This document shows, in pieces, positions 43,180 through 51,102 of a DNA stretch of 64,000 nt. Under the pieces are notes generated by a model, which saw only the letters and a list, made by a program, of their open reading frames with translations, made no database searches and was not told the origin of the DNA. The position numbers were made by a program, and so were the translations under genes. Origin of the DNA: Holdemania massiliensis AP2 (GTDB lineage: Bacteria; Bacillota_I; Bacilli_A; Erysipelotrichales; Erysipelotrichaceae); contig NZ_HE998567.1 in the NCBI RefSeq assembly GCF_000327285.1, positions 121,136 to 185,135 on the forward strand, read 5' to 3'. Every line of letters begins with the position of its first letter. The first letter of the stretch is position 1.

Positions 43180-45150
43180 ATGAATATAGATTTTACGAAT
43201 AAAAAGACGATCGCGCTGCTCAGTGCTGTCGGCGTATTAGCCATTGCAACAATTGCAGCCGTTGTCGTTTTGTTGACGCTGCCTGGCAAAGCGATTCAGG
43301 TGGAAGATTTCTCGGGGAAGACTGTTGAAGAAATCAAACAATGGGCAACTGAGAAAAAGCTGGCAGACAGTCAGCTGGTAATCGATTACGAATTCAGTGA
43401 CACTGTAGATAAGGATAAACTGATTTCGCAGAGTATTGCCTCAGAACAGAAGCTGAACAAAGACAGCGTTCTGACGGTTGTATTCTCCAAAGGTCCGGAT
43501 CCAGATGTCGAAGTTACGCTGCCGGATTTTAAGGACATGACGGAAGAAGAAATCGAAAAGTTTGTGGAAACGAACAAACTATTGGATGTAACTTATGAAT
43601 ATGCTGTTGACGAAAAGATCGAGAAAGGCAAATTCATTAAAGTGAATGTAACGGATACCGTTGTTAAGCGCAGCACAATGCTGATCTTTACGATATCCCA
43701 AGGCGAGGATGGAACAGGCGAACAGATTATTGTTCCGGACTTCAGTGATTATACAAAGGCGAAGATTACAAACTGGGCGAAAGCTAACAAGGTGACCATC
43801 AACTGGAAAGAAGAAGCTAGTGATAAGATCGCTAAAGACAAAGTGATTTCGCAGGATCCAAAAGCTGGAGAAACAATTAAAACCGGCGATAAGATTACAG
43901 TAACCTTATCCTTGGGAAAAACGGTGACGATGAAATCTCTGGCGAAGATGAGCAAGGATGAAGCAAAGAAATGGCTGAATGATAACGGTTTGGTCGGAGA
44001 ATTCAGTGAGGCATACAGCGGTTCAATTGAATATGGCTATGTTATCTCCAATACACCTGAAAAAGGGGATGTTAAACAGGGAAGCACAGTCAAAGTCAAA
44101 GTTTCGTTAGGAAAGATTAAATTGGAATCCTTCATTGGCAAGAAAAAGGAAGATGCCGAGAACTTCAAGAAGAAGGTAAACAATTCGGAAGCCAATCTGA
44201 CGTTTACTTACAGCGAAGTAGAAAGTACGGAAGCCGTCGGAACAATTGTTTCTCAGGGCTATGATTCTGGAACGTATTTATCTCCGGGAACGACAGTAAA
44301 CTTTCAGATTTCCAAAGGAAAATCAGTAACTGTAGAGAATAAAGCAGGTTCTAGTGAAGATGATTTTAAGAAGTATATTAGTAGTCTAGGTTTAAATTTA
44401 GGAACACGTTCTACCGTATACTCAGATAAAGCCGCAGGATTAATTGTTGAAAATGAGACTGGAAGCAAGGCTGCAGGCTCGTCTGTTTGGTATAAGGTTT
44501 CACTTGGATTATATAATCCAGCAGCCAGCGATTTTAATAACAAAACTGTAGCTGATGCTCGGAAAATTATTGAAAATGCTAATAACTCCGGTGCAGGATG
44601 GAGTTTTGTTGAACAAGGAAGCGATTATAACGAAACAGTTGCTTCTGGGATTACCTATGACTGTTCGGCTTCTAGTTCTGAGAAGAAAGTAAGCTGCTTT
44701 GTTTCGAAGGGGCCGGCACCGAAACCTGTGAATGTTGGCAGTTTTGAAGGTAAATCATTTAATGAATTCAATAGTTTTATTACAAATAATGGATTGAAAT
44801 TAGGCACGAAAACTGAAGAATACAGTGATACCTATGCAGCAGGAACGATCATTAGTAATGACACTGGTGAATTCACGAAAGGAACAGCTGTTAATTACAC
44901 GATTTCGTTAGGTTCGAGCAAAATCCAAATTGTTGACTTAACGACAAAGGTTGTTGCAAATGATCCTGAAGGAACTAAGAACAACATTATGAATTATTTA
45001 ACAGGTCAAGGCTTTCCAGCTGGAAATATTAATATAACAATCGAAACAAGTGATGTAACCAGAGGTGAACTTATTGACTATCCAGGTGCAGGTTTTATTG
45101 ATAAAAATGATAAAATAACGATTGTCATTTCCTCAGGACCTTCAGATTAA
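43180..45150 (+). CDS. Membrane-anchored protein with about nine PASTA repeats and no kinase domain
   Basis: 656 residues. A short cytoplasmic N-terminus (MNIDFTNKK), one membrane helix at about 12-33, then tandem PASTA-type modules of about 65-75 residues to the end. Each begins with a hydrophobic aromatic segment (VEDFSGKTVEEIKQW, LPDFKDMTEEEIEKF, VPDFSDYTKAKITNW, SDFNNKTVADARKII, VGSFEGKSFNEFNSF) and ends in SxG-type strands (VVFSKGPD, TLSLGKT, VSLGKI, ISKGKS, TISLGSS, VISSGPSD). I count nine. PASTA domains in Ser/Thr kinases and PBPs bind peptidoglycan fragments or beta-lactams; here neither catalytic domain is present. GC drops after about 44340 (16 of 60 at 44341-44400). TATACT at 43152-43157 is a likely -10. 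Confidence 0.82.
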   Translation: MNIDFTNKKTIALLSAVGVLAIATIAAVVVLLTLPGKAIQVEDFSGKTVEEIKQWATEKKLADSQLVIDYEFSDTVDKDKLISQSIASEQKLNKDSVLTVVFSKGPDPDVEVTLPDFKDMTEEEIEKFVETNKLLDVTYEYAVDEKIEKGKFIKVNVTDTVVKRSTMLIFTISQGEDGTGEQIIVPDFSDYTKAKITNWAKANKVTINWKEEASDKIAKDKVISQDPKAGETIKTGDKITVTLSLGKTVTMKSLAKMSKDEAKKWLNDNGLVGEFSEAYSGSIEYGYVISNTPEKGDVKQGSTVKVKVSLGKIKLESFIGKKKEDAENFKKKVNNSEANLTFTYSEVESTEAVGTIVSQGYDSGTYLSPGTTVNFQISKGKSVTVENKAGSSEDDFKKYISSLGLNLGTRSTVYSDKAAGLIVENETGSKAAGSSVWYKVSLGLYNPAASDFNNKTVADARKIIENANNSGAGWSFVEQGSDYNETVASGITYDCSASSSEKKVSCFVSKGPAPKPVNVGSFEGKSFNEFNSFITNNGLKLGTKTEEYSDTYAAGTIISNDTGEFTKGTAVNYTISLGSSKIQIVDLTTKVVANDPEGTKNNIMNYLTGQGFPAGNINITIETSDVTRGELIDYPGAGFIDKNDKITIVISSGPSD

Positions 45151-45269
45151 GTTCTGAGAATTGAAAAATTTGCTTTATGAAAGAAAGTAAATTTACTTCG
45201 AAATATCAAAGACTGAGGAATTATTATAATGGCTTTCGAAATCATTCTGCCAGCTAAGAAAAGAAATGT
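45151..45269 (+). other. 3' untranslated region of the PASTA gene
   Basis: AT-rich, no gene seen. Ends in a terminator. Confidence 0.3.
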
Positions 45270-45304
45270 GGATGAAGCGTGTTAAGCGCTCATCCTTTTT
45301 TTTG
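45270..45304 (+). terminator. Intrinsic terminator after the PASTA gene
   Basis: GGATGAAGCG (45270-45279) pairs with CGCTCATCC (45287-45295) with one bulged A, followed by about nine T. Confidence 0.82.
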
Positions 45305-45378
45305 GTTATAGTGTTAAATAAGAGCTAACCACTAATGTTCCGATAGAATTAATGTTATAATAATAACGGAAAGACAAC

Positions 45379-45418
45379 TATTTACAGCTCCAGGAAAAAG
45401 TCTGTGCAGCTGTAAATA
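45379..45418 (+). promoter_or_regulatory. Long hairpin in the leader of the GGDEF gene
   Basis: TATTTACAGCT (45379-45389) and AGCTGTAAATA (45408-45418) form a perfect 11-bp stem; CAG/CTG extends it inward. It lies about 125 bases before the GGDEF gene. It does not match the c-di-GMP riboswitch cores I know. Confidence 0.45.
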
Positions 45419-45542
45419 AAGAATAAGTCAGGGTCAATCGCATAAACCGTGGATTTCCTTTGAATAAATTGGTTGAGTGCAAGGATAGCTGGAAACAAAT
45501 AAGTTGGTATTTATTCCAGTATGTCGGAAAGGAAGTAAAGCT

Positions 45543-46454
45543 ATGTTTGATTTAGAAAAAGCGGAACAGTTTATCCAAAAGCAAACGCAGAGATATCCTC
45601 TATTTGAATACTATCGGATTGTTGATGTTGATTCTTACGAGGTTTATGAGTGGAAAAAATCGCATCTGATGGCAACCGGGGAACATTGTTATCAGGTATG
45701 GAGTCGTAATTGCGCATGCCGAAATTGTGTGTCCCGATTAGCTGTGGATGAAAATCGGTCGATTATAAAAATGGAAACAACTCAGGATCATCGGATCTTT
45801 TTGATCGAATCTGTACCGTTAAAAGAGTTAGGAGATCATTACGCCCTGGAATTGATCAAGGAGGTGACGGATAATTTGTTATTTGCGGATCATGATCAAA
45901 AGAACAATGTGATGCTGACAGAAATTATTTATAAGATGAATGAATTATCTACCCATGATTCCTATACTGGACTTTACAATAAGCGTTTTATGGAACATGA
46001 GCTGAAACGGGAAATTTCCGACTGGAAAGAAGAAAGACCCTTGACGATAGCTTTGCTGGATATTGACCAGTTTAAGACCGTGAATGATAACTATGGTCAT
46101 TTGGTGGGGGATCGGGTTATTCTGGCCTTGTCAGAAGCGTTGAAAGAATGTGCTGAAAGTCATAATGGCTGGGCTTGCCGAATTGGCGGCGATGAATTCC
46201 TGATTCTGTTCCGGGGGATCAATGAAGCGCAGGCGCAACAGGTGATTCAGAACTTTCGTTCAGAAATAGCCCGGATTTCATTCGGGGAAGCGGCTAGGGA
46301 TTATCAGATTTCAGTCAGTGTTGGTCTTGCTGAATATGATCTGAAATTTCAAGATTGGGAAACTTGGTTTACACTGGCAGATCAGGCGATGTATGAAAAT
46401 AAAATGCAGGCGGAGATCCGAAATTGTCCTCTCAAGGATAAACCTGTGCAATGA
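45543..46454 (+). CDS. GGDEF-domain diguanylate cyclase with N-terminal Cys-rich PAS-like domain
   Basis: 303 residues from ATG 45543 (MFDLEKAEQFIQKQTQR) after GGAAAGGAAG. No membrane helix. The N-terminal part (about 1-125) is PAS-like with a cysteine cluster (HCYQVWSRNCACRNCVSRL) that could bind metal or sense redox. A helical linker leads to the GGDEF domain at about 140-295 (YTGLYNKRFMEHEL; LLDIDQFKTVNDNYGHLVGD; RIGGDEFLILF). The GGDEF signature is intact, so synthesis of c-di-GMP from GTP is likely. The RxxD product-inhibition site is not at its usual place upstream of GGDEF. No EAL domain. Confidence 0.87.
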   Translation: MFDLEKAEQFIQKQTQRYPLFEYYRIVDVDSYEVYEWKKSHLMATGEHCYQVWSRNCACRNCVSRLAVDENRSIIKMETTQDHRIFLIESVPLKELGDHYALELIKEVTDNLLFADHDQKNNVMLTEIIYKMNELSTHDSYTGLYNKRFMEHELKREISDWKEERPLTIALLDIDQFKTVNDNYGHLVGDRVILALSEALKECAESHNGWACRIGGDEFLILFRGINEAQAQQVIQNFRSEIARISFGEAARDYQISVSVGLAEYDLKFQDWETWFTLADQAMYENKMQAEIRNCPLKDKPVQ

Positions 46455-46461
46455 CCGCGCT

Positions 46462-47114
46462 ATGATGCTGAAGAAAGAAAAACAAGCGATTCTGACGAGG
46501 ACTGAATACCTTCAAAATCCAGCCGTACTTCTGCAATACCCTTTTGGAAATGCTTTGATTATGAGTTGCCGGCAGGTGTTGAAGTTATCCATGAGGAAGA
46601 AATCGGAAAAATAGATATCGATAAAAGGCGGCAGGCTGTTCGTTATTTTCGCCTTTTTCATCGCTTGGACTGGATGCCGTCCTGTATCCAATCCAAGGCC
46701 GAGCTGCTGATCGCACCGAGGCAGACTGCCGATTTTGCCGCTATGATTAATGCAGCTTACGCGGATCTGCAGGTCAGCGAAGCGCAGCTGTTGCAGCTGC
46801 AGAAGCAGGCTAGTTTTGATCCTAAAGGCTGGCTTTTGGCAAAGGATAAGCAAACTGGATTACCGCTGGCCTGCGGCATTGCTGCGCTGGATAGGGAAAC
46901 CCAGGAGATCAGCCTGGAATGGATTCAAGTGCTGCCTCAGGCTCGATGGCAGGGAATTGGCCGCGATCTTGTGATCCAGCTGCTGCTCAATCTGAAAGAC
47001 CAAGCACGCTTTGCAACGGTGAGTGGGAAACTGGATGGCGCACATTCGCCAGAAAAATTTTATCGAAAATGTGGATTTACAGGAAATGATGTCTGGTATA
47101 TCGTAAGGAAATAG
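46462..47114 (+). pseudogene. GNAT-family N-acetyltransferase, apparent frameshift near 46555
   Basis: The ATG at 46462 opens a frame reading MMLKKEKQAILTRTEYLQNP and on to YPFGNA, then continues only in a second frame as DYELPAGVEVIHEEEIGKID and to the stop at 47114. Adding one T to the TTT run at 46554-46556 would join them (FGNAFDYELPAG). The C-terminal half is a GNAT fold: WIQVLPQARWQGIGRDLVIQ is the acetyl-CoA-binding segment, and HSPEKFYRKCGF the terminal helix. If the shift is real the gene is broken or begins at TTG 46566; if it is a sequence error the protein is about 217 residues. Acceptor substrate unknown. A lipoprotein gene follows 13 bases later. Confidence 0.7.
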
Positions 47115-47127
47115 AAGGAGTAAGGGC

Positions 47128-47670
47128 ATGATGAAGAGAAAACGGCAGCGAAAGTTAAGCTTAGGATTCTTCCTGATTGTTCTGTGTGTAATCCTGACTG
47201 GCTGTTCTTCAGTAAGTTATCATTGGTACACGGAGCCGGATCGTTCAGTCAAGTTCAGTGTGAAAGCGGGGAAAGTTCAGCGGCTGCTCATTATTACGAA
47301 TGTGAGCCAGCTGGAATCCATGAAGCTGAATGAAGAAAAAAACTGGTTGGAAGCCATGAACATTCGAGATTATTTTGACATTCAGCAGTATCCAAAAGAC
47401 TTCTTCTTGGTTCATTATACAAGCCCGGGTCAAGGCGGAGTCGTATTCTATAATTTTAATTTTGCAGTGCCTGAGTATGATTTGGAAAATGAAAATGTTG
47501 CCGCGATACTGGATCACTTTGGATTAACGGAGGCTTTAGATCCTCAAACCCATACCATCGTCAAGGAGGCTCTGATTTCAGCCCAGACATTTCCTTATCA
47601 TGACCTGTTTGAAAACGGGGATTATCAACGTTTGAAAACACCGAATTGGTATGAAGAACGCTGGAAGTAA
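47128..47670 (+). CDS. Small lipoprotein, function unknown
   Basis: 180 residues. Basic N-terminus (MMKRKRQRKLSLGFFL), hydrophobic core and lipobox LTGC with Cys near 26, so it is exported and lipidated. The mature part is hydrophilic with aromatic residues and no motif I recognise. GAAGGAG precedes the start (two consecutive ATGs). It follows the GNAT gene by 13 bases and ends with a strong terminator, so the two may share a transcript. Confidence 0.72.
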   Translation: MMKRKRQRKLSLGFFLIVLCVILTGCSSVSYHWYTEPDRSVKFSVKAGKVQRLLIITNVSQLESMKLNEEKNWLEAMNIRDYFDIQQYPKDFFLVHYTSPGQGGVVFYNFNFAVPEYDLENENVAAILDHFGLTEALDPQTHTIVKEALISAQTFPYHDLFENGDYQRLKTPNWYEERWK

Positions 47671-47685
47671 ATGAAACAATGCGTG

Positions 47686-47715
47686 GGATCCAAGGAAGGC
47701 CTTTGGATCCTTTTT
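47686..47715 (+). terminator. Intrinsic terminator after the small lipoprotein
   Basis: GGATCCAAGG (47686-47695) pairs with CCTTTGGATCC (47700-47710) with one bulge, followed by TTTTT. Confidence 0.88.
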
Positions 47716-47773
47716 CTGTTCTCTTTTTACAAAAAATGATAAAGATGCTTAAAATTATGCTGAAAGTGCTTGC

Positions 47774-47821
47774 TTTAAATGACTACAAAGTGTAGTATAA
47801 TAATTGACTACACAATGTAAT
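47774..47821 (+). promoter_or_regulatory. blaI promoter with two BlaI-type operators
   Basis: TTTAAA (47774-47779), 16-base spacer and consensus TATAAT (47796-47801). Two copies of ACTACA-N3-TGTART flank and overlap it: 47782-47796 (perfect palindrome, in the spacer) and 47807-47821 (over the transcription start). They match the TACA...TGTA half-site style of BlaI/MecI/CopY operators. Confidence 0.8.
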
Positions 47822-47839
47822 AAAAAGAGGTGAACGAAA

Positions 47840-48220
47840 ATGGAATTGATGTCAGATTCCGAAAAGGAAATTATGAAGTTGATTTGGGATCATGGCGGGG
47901 TGATCACGATCAGCGAATTGCTGGATCAGATTGATCAAACTGGAAAGGACTGGAAGCGGACAACCGTCAGAACCTTTATTTCCAGATTGATTGACAAGGG
48001 GATGCTGATCAGTCAGAAAGAAGGCCGGGGAGCCTTATACATCGCCCAGGTCAGTGAAGCAGAATATCTGAAAGTCCAGTCAGTTCAGTTTGTGAATCAG
48101 GTGTTCGGAGGTAATGTCAGCACTTTGCTGACCTCTTTGTTTGGGCAGCAGTGTCTGGATAAAAAAGAAGTGGAAGAATTGGAGAAATTCTGGGAAGAAG
48201 GGAAGGGAAAATTGAAATGA
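47840..48220 (+). CDS. blaI: BlaI/MecI/CopY-family transcriptional repressor
   Basis: 126 residues. N-terminal winged helix (MELMSDSEKEIMKLIWDHGG; KRTTVRTFISRLIDKGML) and a C-terminal dimerisation tail typical of the family. Overlaps the M56 gene by ATGA, as blaI-blaR1 type pairs do. Two matching operators are in its own promoter, so it is self-repressed. In the classical system the M56 partner triggers its cleavage on a signal. The symbol marks the family; the regulated system here need not be beta-lactam resistance, since no beta-lactamase is in the window. Confidence 0.92.
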   Translation: MELMSDSEKEIMKLIWDHGGVITISELLDQIDQTGKDWKRTTVRTFISRLIDKGMLISQKEGRGALYIAQVSEAEYLKVQSVQFVNQVFGGNVSTLLTSLFGQQCLDKKEVEELEKFWEEGKGKLK

Positions 48221-50799
48221 ATACGGTACTGATCGGTTTTCTTTCTGTTTCCATCTCTGCAGTATGCATGGCGGGTATTGTCTTGATCCTGGAAAAACTA
48301 TTAAAAAATCATCTCAGTTTCCGCTTTCGGTATGGATTATGGCTGGTTATCATTCTGCGACTGTTAATTCCAGTTTCTCCCGTTTCCGGTCTGATGGGAA
48401 CGCTGTTTACCGCTGAAACCTGGAAAGGGCAGCCGCAGCCGTTCGTCGCTCAGCCGGAAACTCATCGGGAGGAATGGCGTGAGCCTGCTGAAACTATATT
48501 CCCGCAGATTGACAATGAGCCGCTGCCAGACTTGTCATCAACGTCAGAATCCCTTTCAACCCAAACTTCCTGGCATTTTCAGACGCCTGCCTGGCTTGAT
48601 GATTTAGTTCAGGCTGCCTGGGTGTTGTGGCTCAGCATCGCGGTTGTCTTAATGGTGCGGCGAATGACGAGTTATCAGGGATTTCTGCGGTTTATTCGCG
48701 CCGGCAGCTTTCCAGCTTCTAATCCCAAAACTTTGCAGATTCTTGACGAAGTACGTCAGGAAAAAGGTATCCGCCGGACTATTCCCATCTCGATCAATAA
48801 ATTAGCTGTTTCGCCAATGCTGCCGGGGGTTGTCCATCCGCAGATTATTCTGACGAGCGAAGAATGCGGTGAAGAGGAAATGCGGATGATTCTGCGGCAT
48901 GAACTGACGCATTATCAGCGTGGGGATATCTTTACTAAATGGCTTGTTCAGCTGGCTGTTTGCCTGCATTGGTTTAACCCGCTTGTCCGTCTGATCGGCA
49001 AGCATATGGAAAGCCTGTGTGAACTGGCCTGTGATGAACAAGTCCTAAAGCCGCTTTCAGCACAGGAGAAACGGTGTTATGGAGATACCTTGATCCATTC
49101 CCTGAAGGACAAGGGAACCTATGGGGATCTGATCGTTTCAATTACGTTAAATGAGAATCTGAGCTTATTGAAAGAAAGGTTAAGTGCGATTATGAATGAG
49201 AAAAAATCGACGGCGTCCCGAACGCTTATTTCGATGGCAGCCGGCGCTGTGCTGTTTGCCAGCGGAATTTTCTGCGGATCAGCGATCAGCTGGAAGGCGC
49301 CTGCCCCCTCTGCTGCCCCGGCGGCAACAACGACAACATCAACCAGCAATCAAAGAACTTTCTATTTTTCCGGAAGCGTTTATACACAAGGCTATATCGT
49401 CACCTTGAACTGGGCCGGGGCAGAGAATACCGAGAAAAATCGGGCTTATCAAGATTCCTTAGTCAGCGTGGCCTTTGATGAAAGCATGAAATCGGTGATG
49501 GAAAATGAGGAACAGATGGAAGCTGTGCGGCAGGCTGTGACTGAGCAGCATGCCCGTTTGGTTCGCAGCAACAGTACCTTAGCTTCCAATACACCGCTGC
49601 TGACATCCATCGAAGGGCCTTACAGTGAATCGGCAGAGGAGCTGGCCGCGCGTTTTCATAAAGAAAATAAAATGGCGCAGTTCCGCGCAGTTGCCGCAAA
49701 ACTGGAGGCTGAATCGGCTGTGAAGATGGCGCGGACTTTCTACGCTTCTAAAGAAATGGACTACTTTGCCGTTCTGGCCGATTCCTTATCGGAAGAAGAA
49801 GTCATTGAATTTTGCACACAGGCCTATCAGAATCAAATTGAGGATGCTTTTGATCTGCTGATACAAAAACTGCCGCAGGATCAGATTCAGACCCTGGCTC
49901 AGCAAGCCTACGAGGATGAACGGATTCAATATTATGAAATGGCGATCTATTCGCTGCCTGTTCAGCAGCGGGCGGATTGGGCTGAGAAAGCCTATACCGA
50001 TGCCCGTCTTGATTATTTTGAAGAAGCTGCTTATGATCTGACAACGGCGCAGCTGGGGGAATGGGCGGATCGAATTTATGCGGACAGTCAGCTGGAATTC
50101 TTTGAGATCATCGTGCGCCGGCTGACTTCACAGCAGCTGCAGAGCTTGGCTGAAAGAGCCTATGCGGATAATCGTCCCGACTATTTCAGAGAATTATACT
50201 ATGATTTATCCAAGGAGAGCATCGAAAAATATGCACAGCGCGTCATTGACGATCAGCGGATTCAGGACTATCTGTTTATCTTTGATGAAGATCTGCCTGA
50301 GGCATTAATGAATACCCTGGCTATTCAGGCTTATGAAGAAAAACAAAATGGTTTATTTGATCGCATCAATTGGAAAATTTCAACCGAAACAGCCAATGAA
50401 CTGCTTAAACGAGCATATCAAGATCATCGCATGGAGATTCTGTACCGCATGTCCTCTTATGCCAGTGCTGAGAATTTAAAGACGCTCATAGAACAAGCCT
50501 TTAATGATAACCGAACAGATGTTTTCATGAACCTCTGCGATGATCTGTCAAGTCAGCAGAAGGCCGAGTATGCTGTGCGGGCGTATGATAATCAAAACAT
50601 AGAAATCATGTCCAATCTCGTTTACGATTTGTCCCATGATCAGGTTCTGCCGCTGGCTCAAAAAGCCTATGACGATCAGCGAATTCAGTATTTTGAAATG
50701 ATCGTCTATGAATTAAACAGCGGTGATATTGCGAAATTCAAAGCTCAGGCCAAGCAAGACGGCCGGGATGAATTCTATTATCTGCTTGAAAATTACTAA
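48217..50799 (+). CDS. M56 (BlaR1-family) membrane metalloprotease sensor with tandem 28-residue-repeat ectodomain
   Basis: 860 residues. Membrane helices at about 5-27, 38-55 and 128-148; zinc protease domain with HELTHYQRGDIF at about 228; a fourth helix at about 335-352. A Pro/Ala/Thr-rich linker follows, then an extracellular region. From about 474 to the end run roughly fourteen repeats of 28 residues with the pattern LAQxAYxDxRIxYFExxxYDL and a variable 6-7 residue tail (for example LAQQAYEDERIQYYEMAIYS near 570, LAQKAYDDQRIQYFEMIVYE near 813). They look like paired helices forming a solenoid. No penicillin-binding SxxK/SxN/KTG motifs are present, unlike BlaR1/MecR1. Coupled by ATGA to blaI, so it should relay an unknown extracellular signal to that repressor. 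Confidence 0.85.
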   Translation: MNTVLIGFLSVSISAVCMAGIVLILEKLLKNHLSFRFRYGLWLVIILRLLIPVSPVSGLMGTLFTAETWKGQPQPFVAQPETHREEWREPAETIFPQIDNEPLPDLSSTSESLSTQTSWHFQTPAWLDDLVQAAWVLWLSIAVVLMVRRMTSYQGFLRFIRAGSFPASNPKTLQILDEVRQEKGIRRTIPISINKLAVSPMLPGVVHPQIILTSEECGEEEMRMILRHELTHYQRGDIFTKWLVQLAVCLHWFNPLVRLIGKHMESLCELACDEQVLKPLSAQEKRCYGDTLIHSLKDKGTYGDLIVSITLNENLSLLKERLSAIMNEKKSTASRTLISMAAGAVLFASGIFCGSAISWKAPAPSAAPAATTTTSTSNQRTFYFSGSVYTQGYIVTLNWAGAENTEKNRAYQDSLVSVAFDESMKSVMENEEQMEAVRQAVTEQHARLVRSNSTLASNTPLLTSIEGPYSESAEELAARFHKENKMAQFRAVAAKLEAESAVKMARTFYASKEMDYFAVLADSLSEEEVIEFCTQAYQNQIEDAFDLLIQKLPQDQIQTLAQQAYEDERIQYYEMAIYSLPVQQRADWAEKAYTDARLDYFEEAAYDLTTAQLGEWADRIYADSQLEFFEIIVRRLTSQQLQSLAERAYADNRPDYFRELYYDLSKESIEKYAQRVIDDQRIQDYLFIFDEDLPEALMNTLAIQAYEEKQNGLFDRINWKISTETANELLKRAYQDHRMEILYRMSSYASAENLKTLIEQAFNDNRTDVFMNLCDDLSSQQKAEYAVRAYDNQNIEIMSNLVYDLSHDQVLPLAQKAYDDQRIQYFEMIVYELNSGDIAKFKAQAKQDGRDEFYYLLENY
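49640..50799 (+). repeat. Tandem coding repeats (84-base units) in the M56 sensor gene
   Basis: About fourteen in-frame units, each 84 bases coding 28 residues, with the AY-[DE]-x-R-[IL]-xYF core conserved best in units 4, 5, 7 and 13. The DNA units are diverged, so this is old protein-level duplication and not a recent satellite. Confidence 0.8.
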
Positions 50800-50974
50800 T
50801 TTCAGTCCGATCCGTGGGTTTCATAAACGGATTAATCGATGTTGAATTCCGCTGCGGCATTGACTTTCATGCTATGATTTGAGTTCTGTTATTCATAAGA
50901 ACAGATCAATGAAATCGATTCCTGATGGAGTTTGGGGCTTTTCCGATGAATTTAATGAAATCCGATCTGACTTG

Positions 50975-50983
50975 TGTTATAAT
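50975..50983 (+). promoter_or_regulatory. Extended -10 promoter of the uracil permease gene
   Basis: TGT followed by consensus TATAAT (50978-50983), an extended -10 element; no good -35 is seen. It lies just upstream of the PyrR leader. Confidence 0.55.
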
Positions 50984-50989
50984 AAATTC

Positions 50990-51079
50990 CGCATAGGGCT
51001 TTTAAGCGGATCCAGAGAGATCGCAAGGCTGAACTACACTTAGGGGAAAGTCCTTTTGCAAAAATCAAAAGGGCTTTTT
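50990..51079 (+). promoter_or_regulatory. PyrR-type transcription attenuator
   Basis: The leader contains GGATCCAGAGAG (about 51008-51019) followed by ATCGCAAGG, closely matching the PyrR-binding loop (UCCAGAGAG...GCAAGG) of Firmicutes pyr genes. A terminator follows: AAAGTCCTTTTG (51047-51058) pairs over 12 bp with CAAAAGGGCTTT (51066-51077), then T residues. PyrR with UMP would favour termination, so the permease is made when pyrimidines are low. pyrR itself is not in the window. Confidence 0.85.
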
Positions 51080-51102
51080 ATTAAGCCCGGAAAGGGGTAT
51101 TT

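Noticed and set aside
45379-45542. c-di-GMP riboswitch before the GGDEF gene
   Set aside because: None of the conserved core segments of the type I or type II aptamers is visible; only a simple long hairpin.
47840-50799. Beta-lactam resistance operon
   Set aside because: No beta-lactamase or PBP gene, and the sensor lacks penicillin-binding motifs.
49640-50799. CRISPR-like or satellite repeat
   Set aside because: The periodicity is in frame, diverged at DNA level and without spacers; it is a protein repeat.
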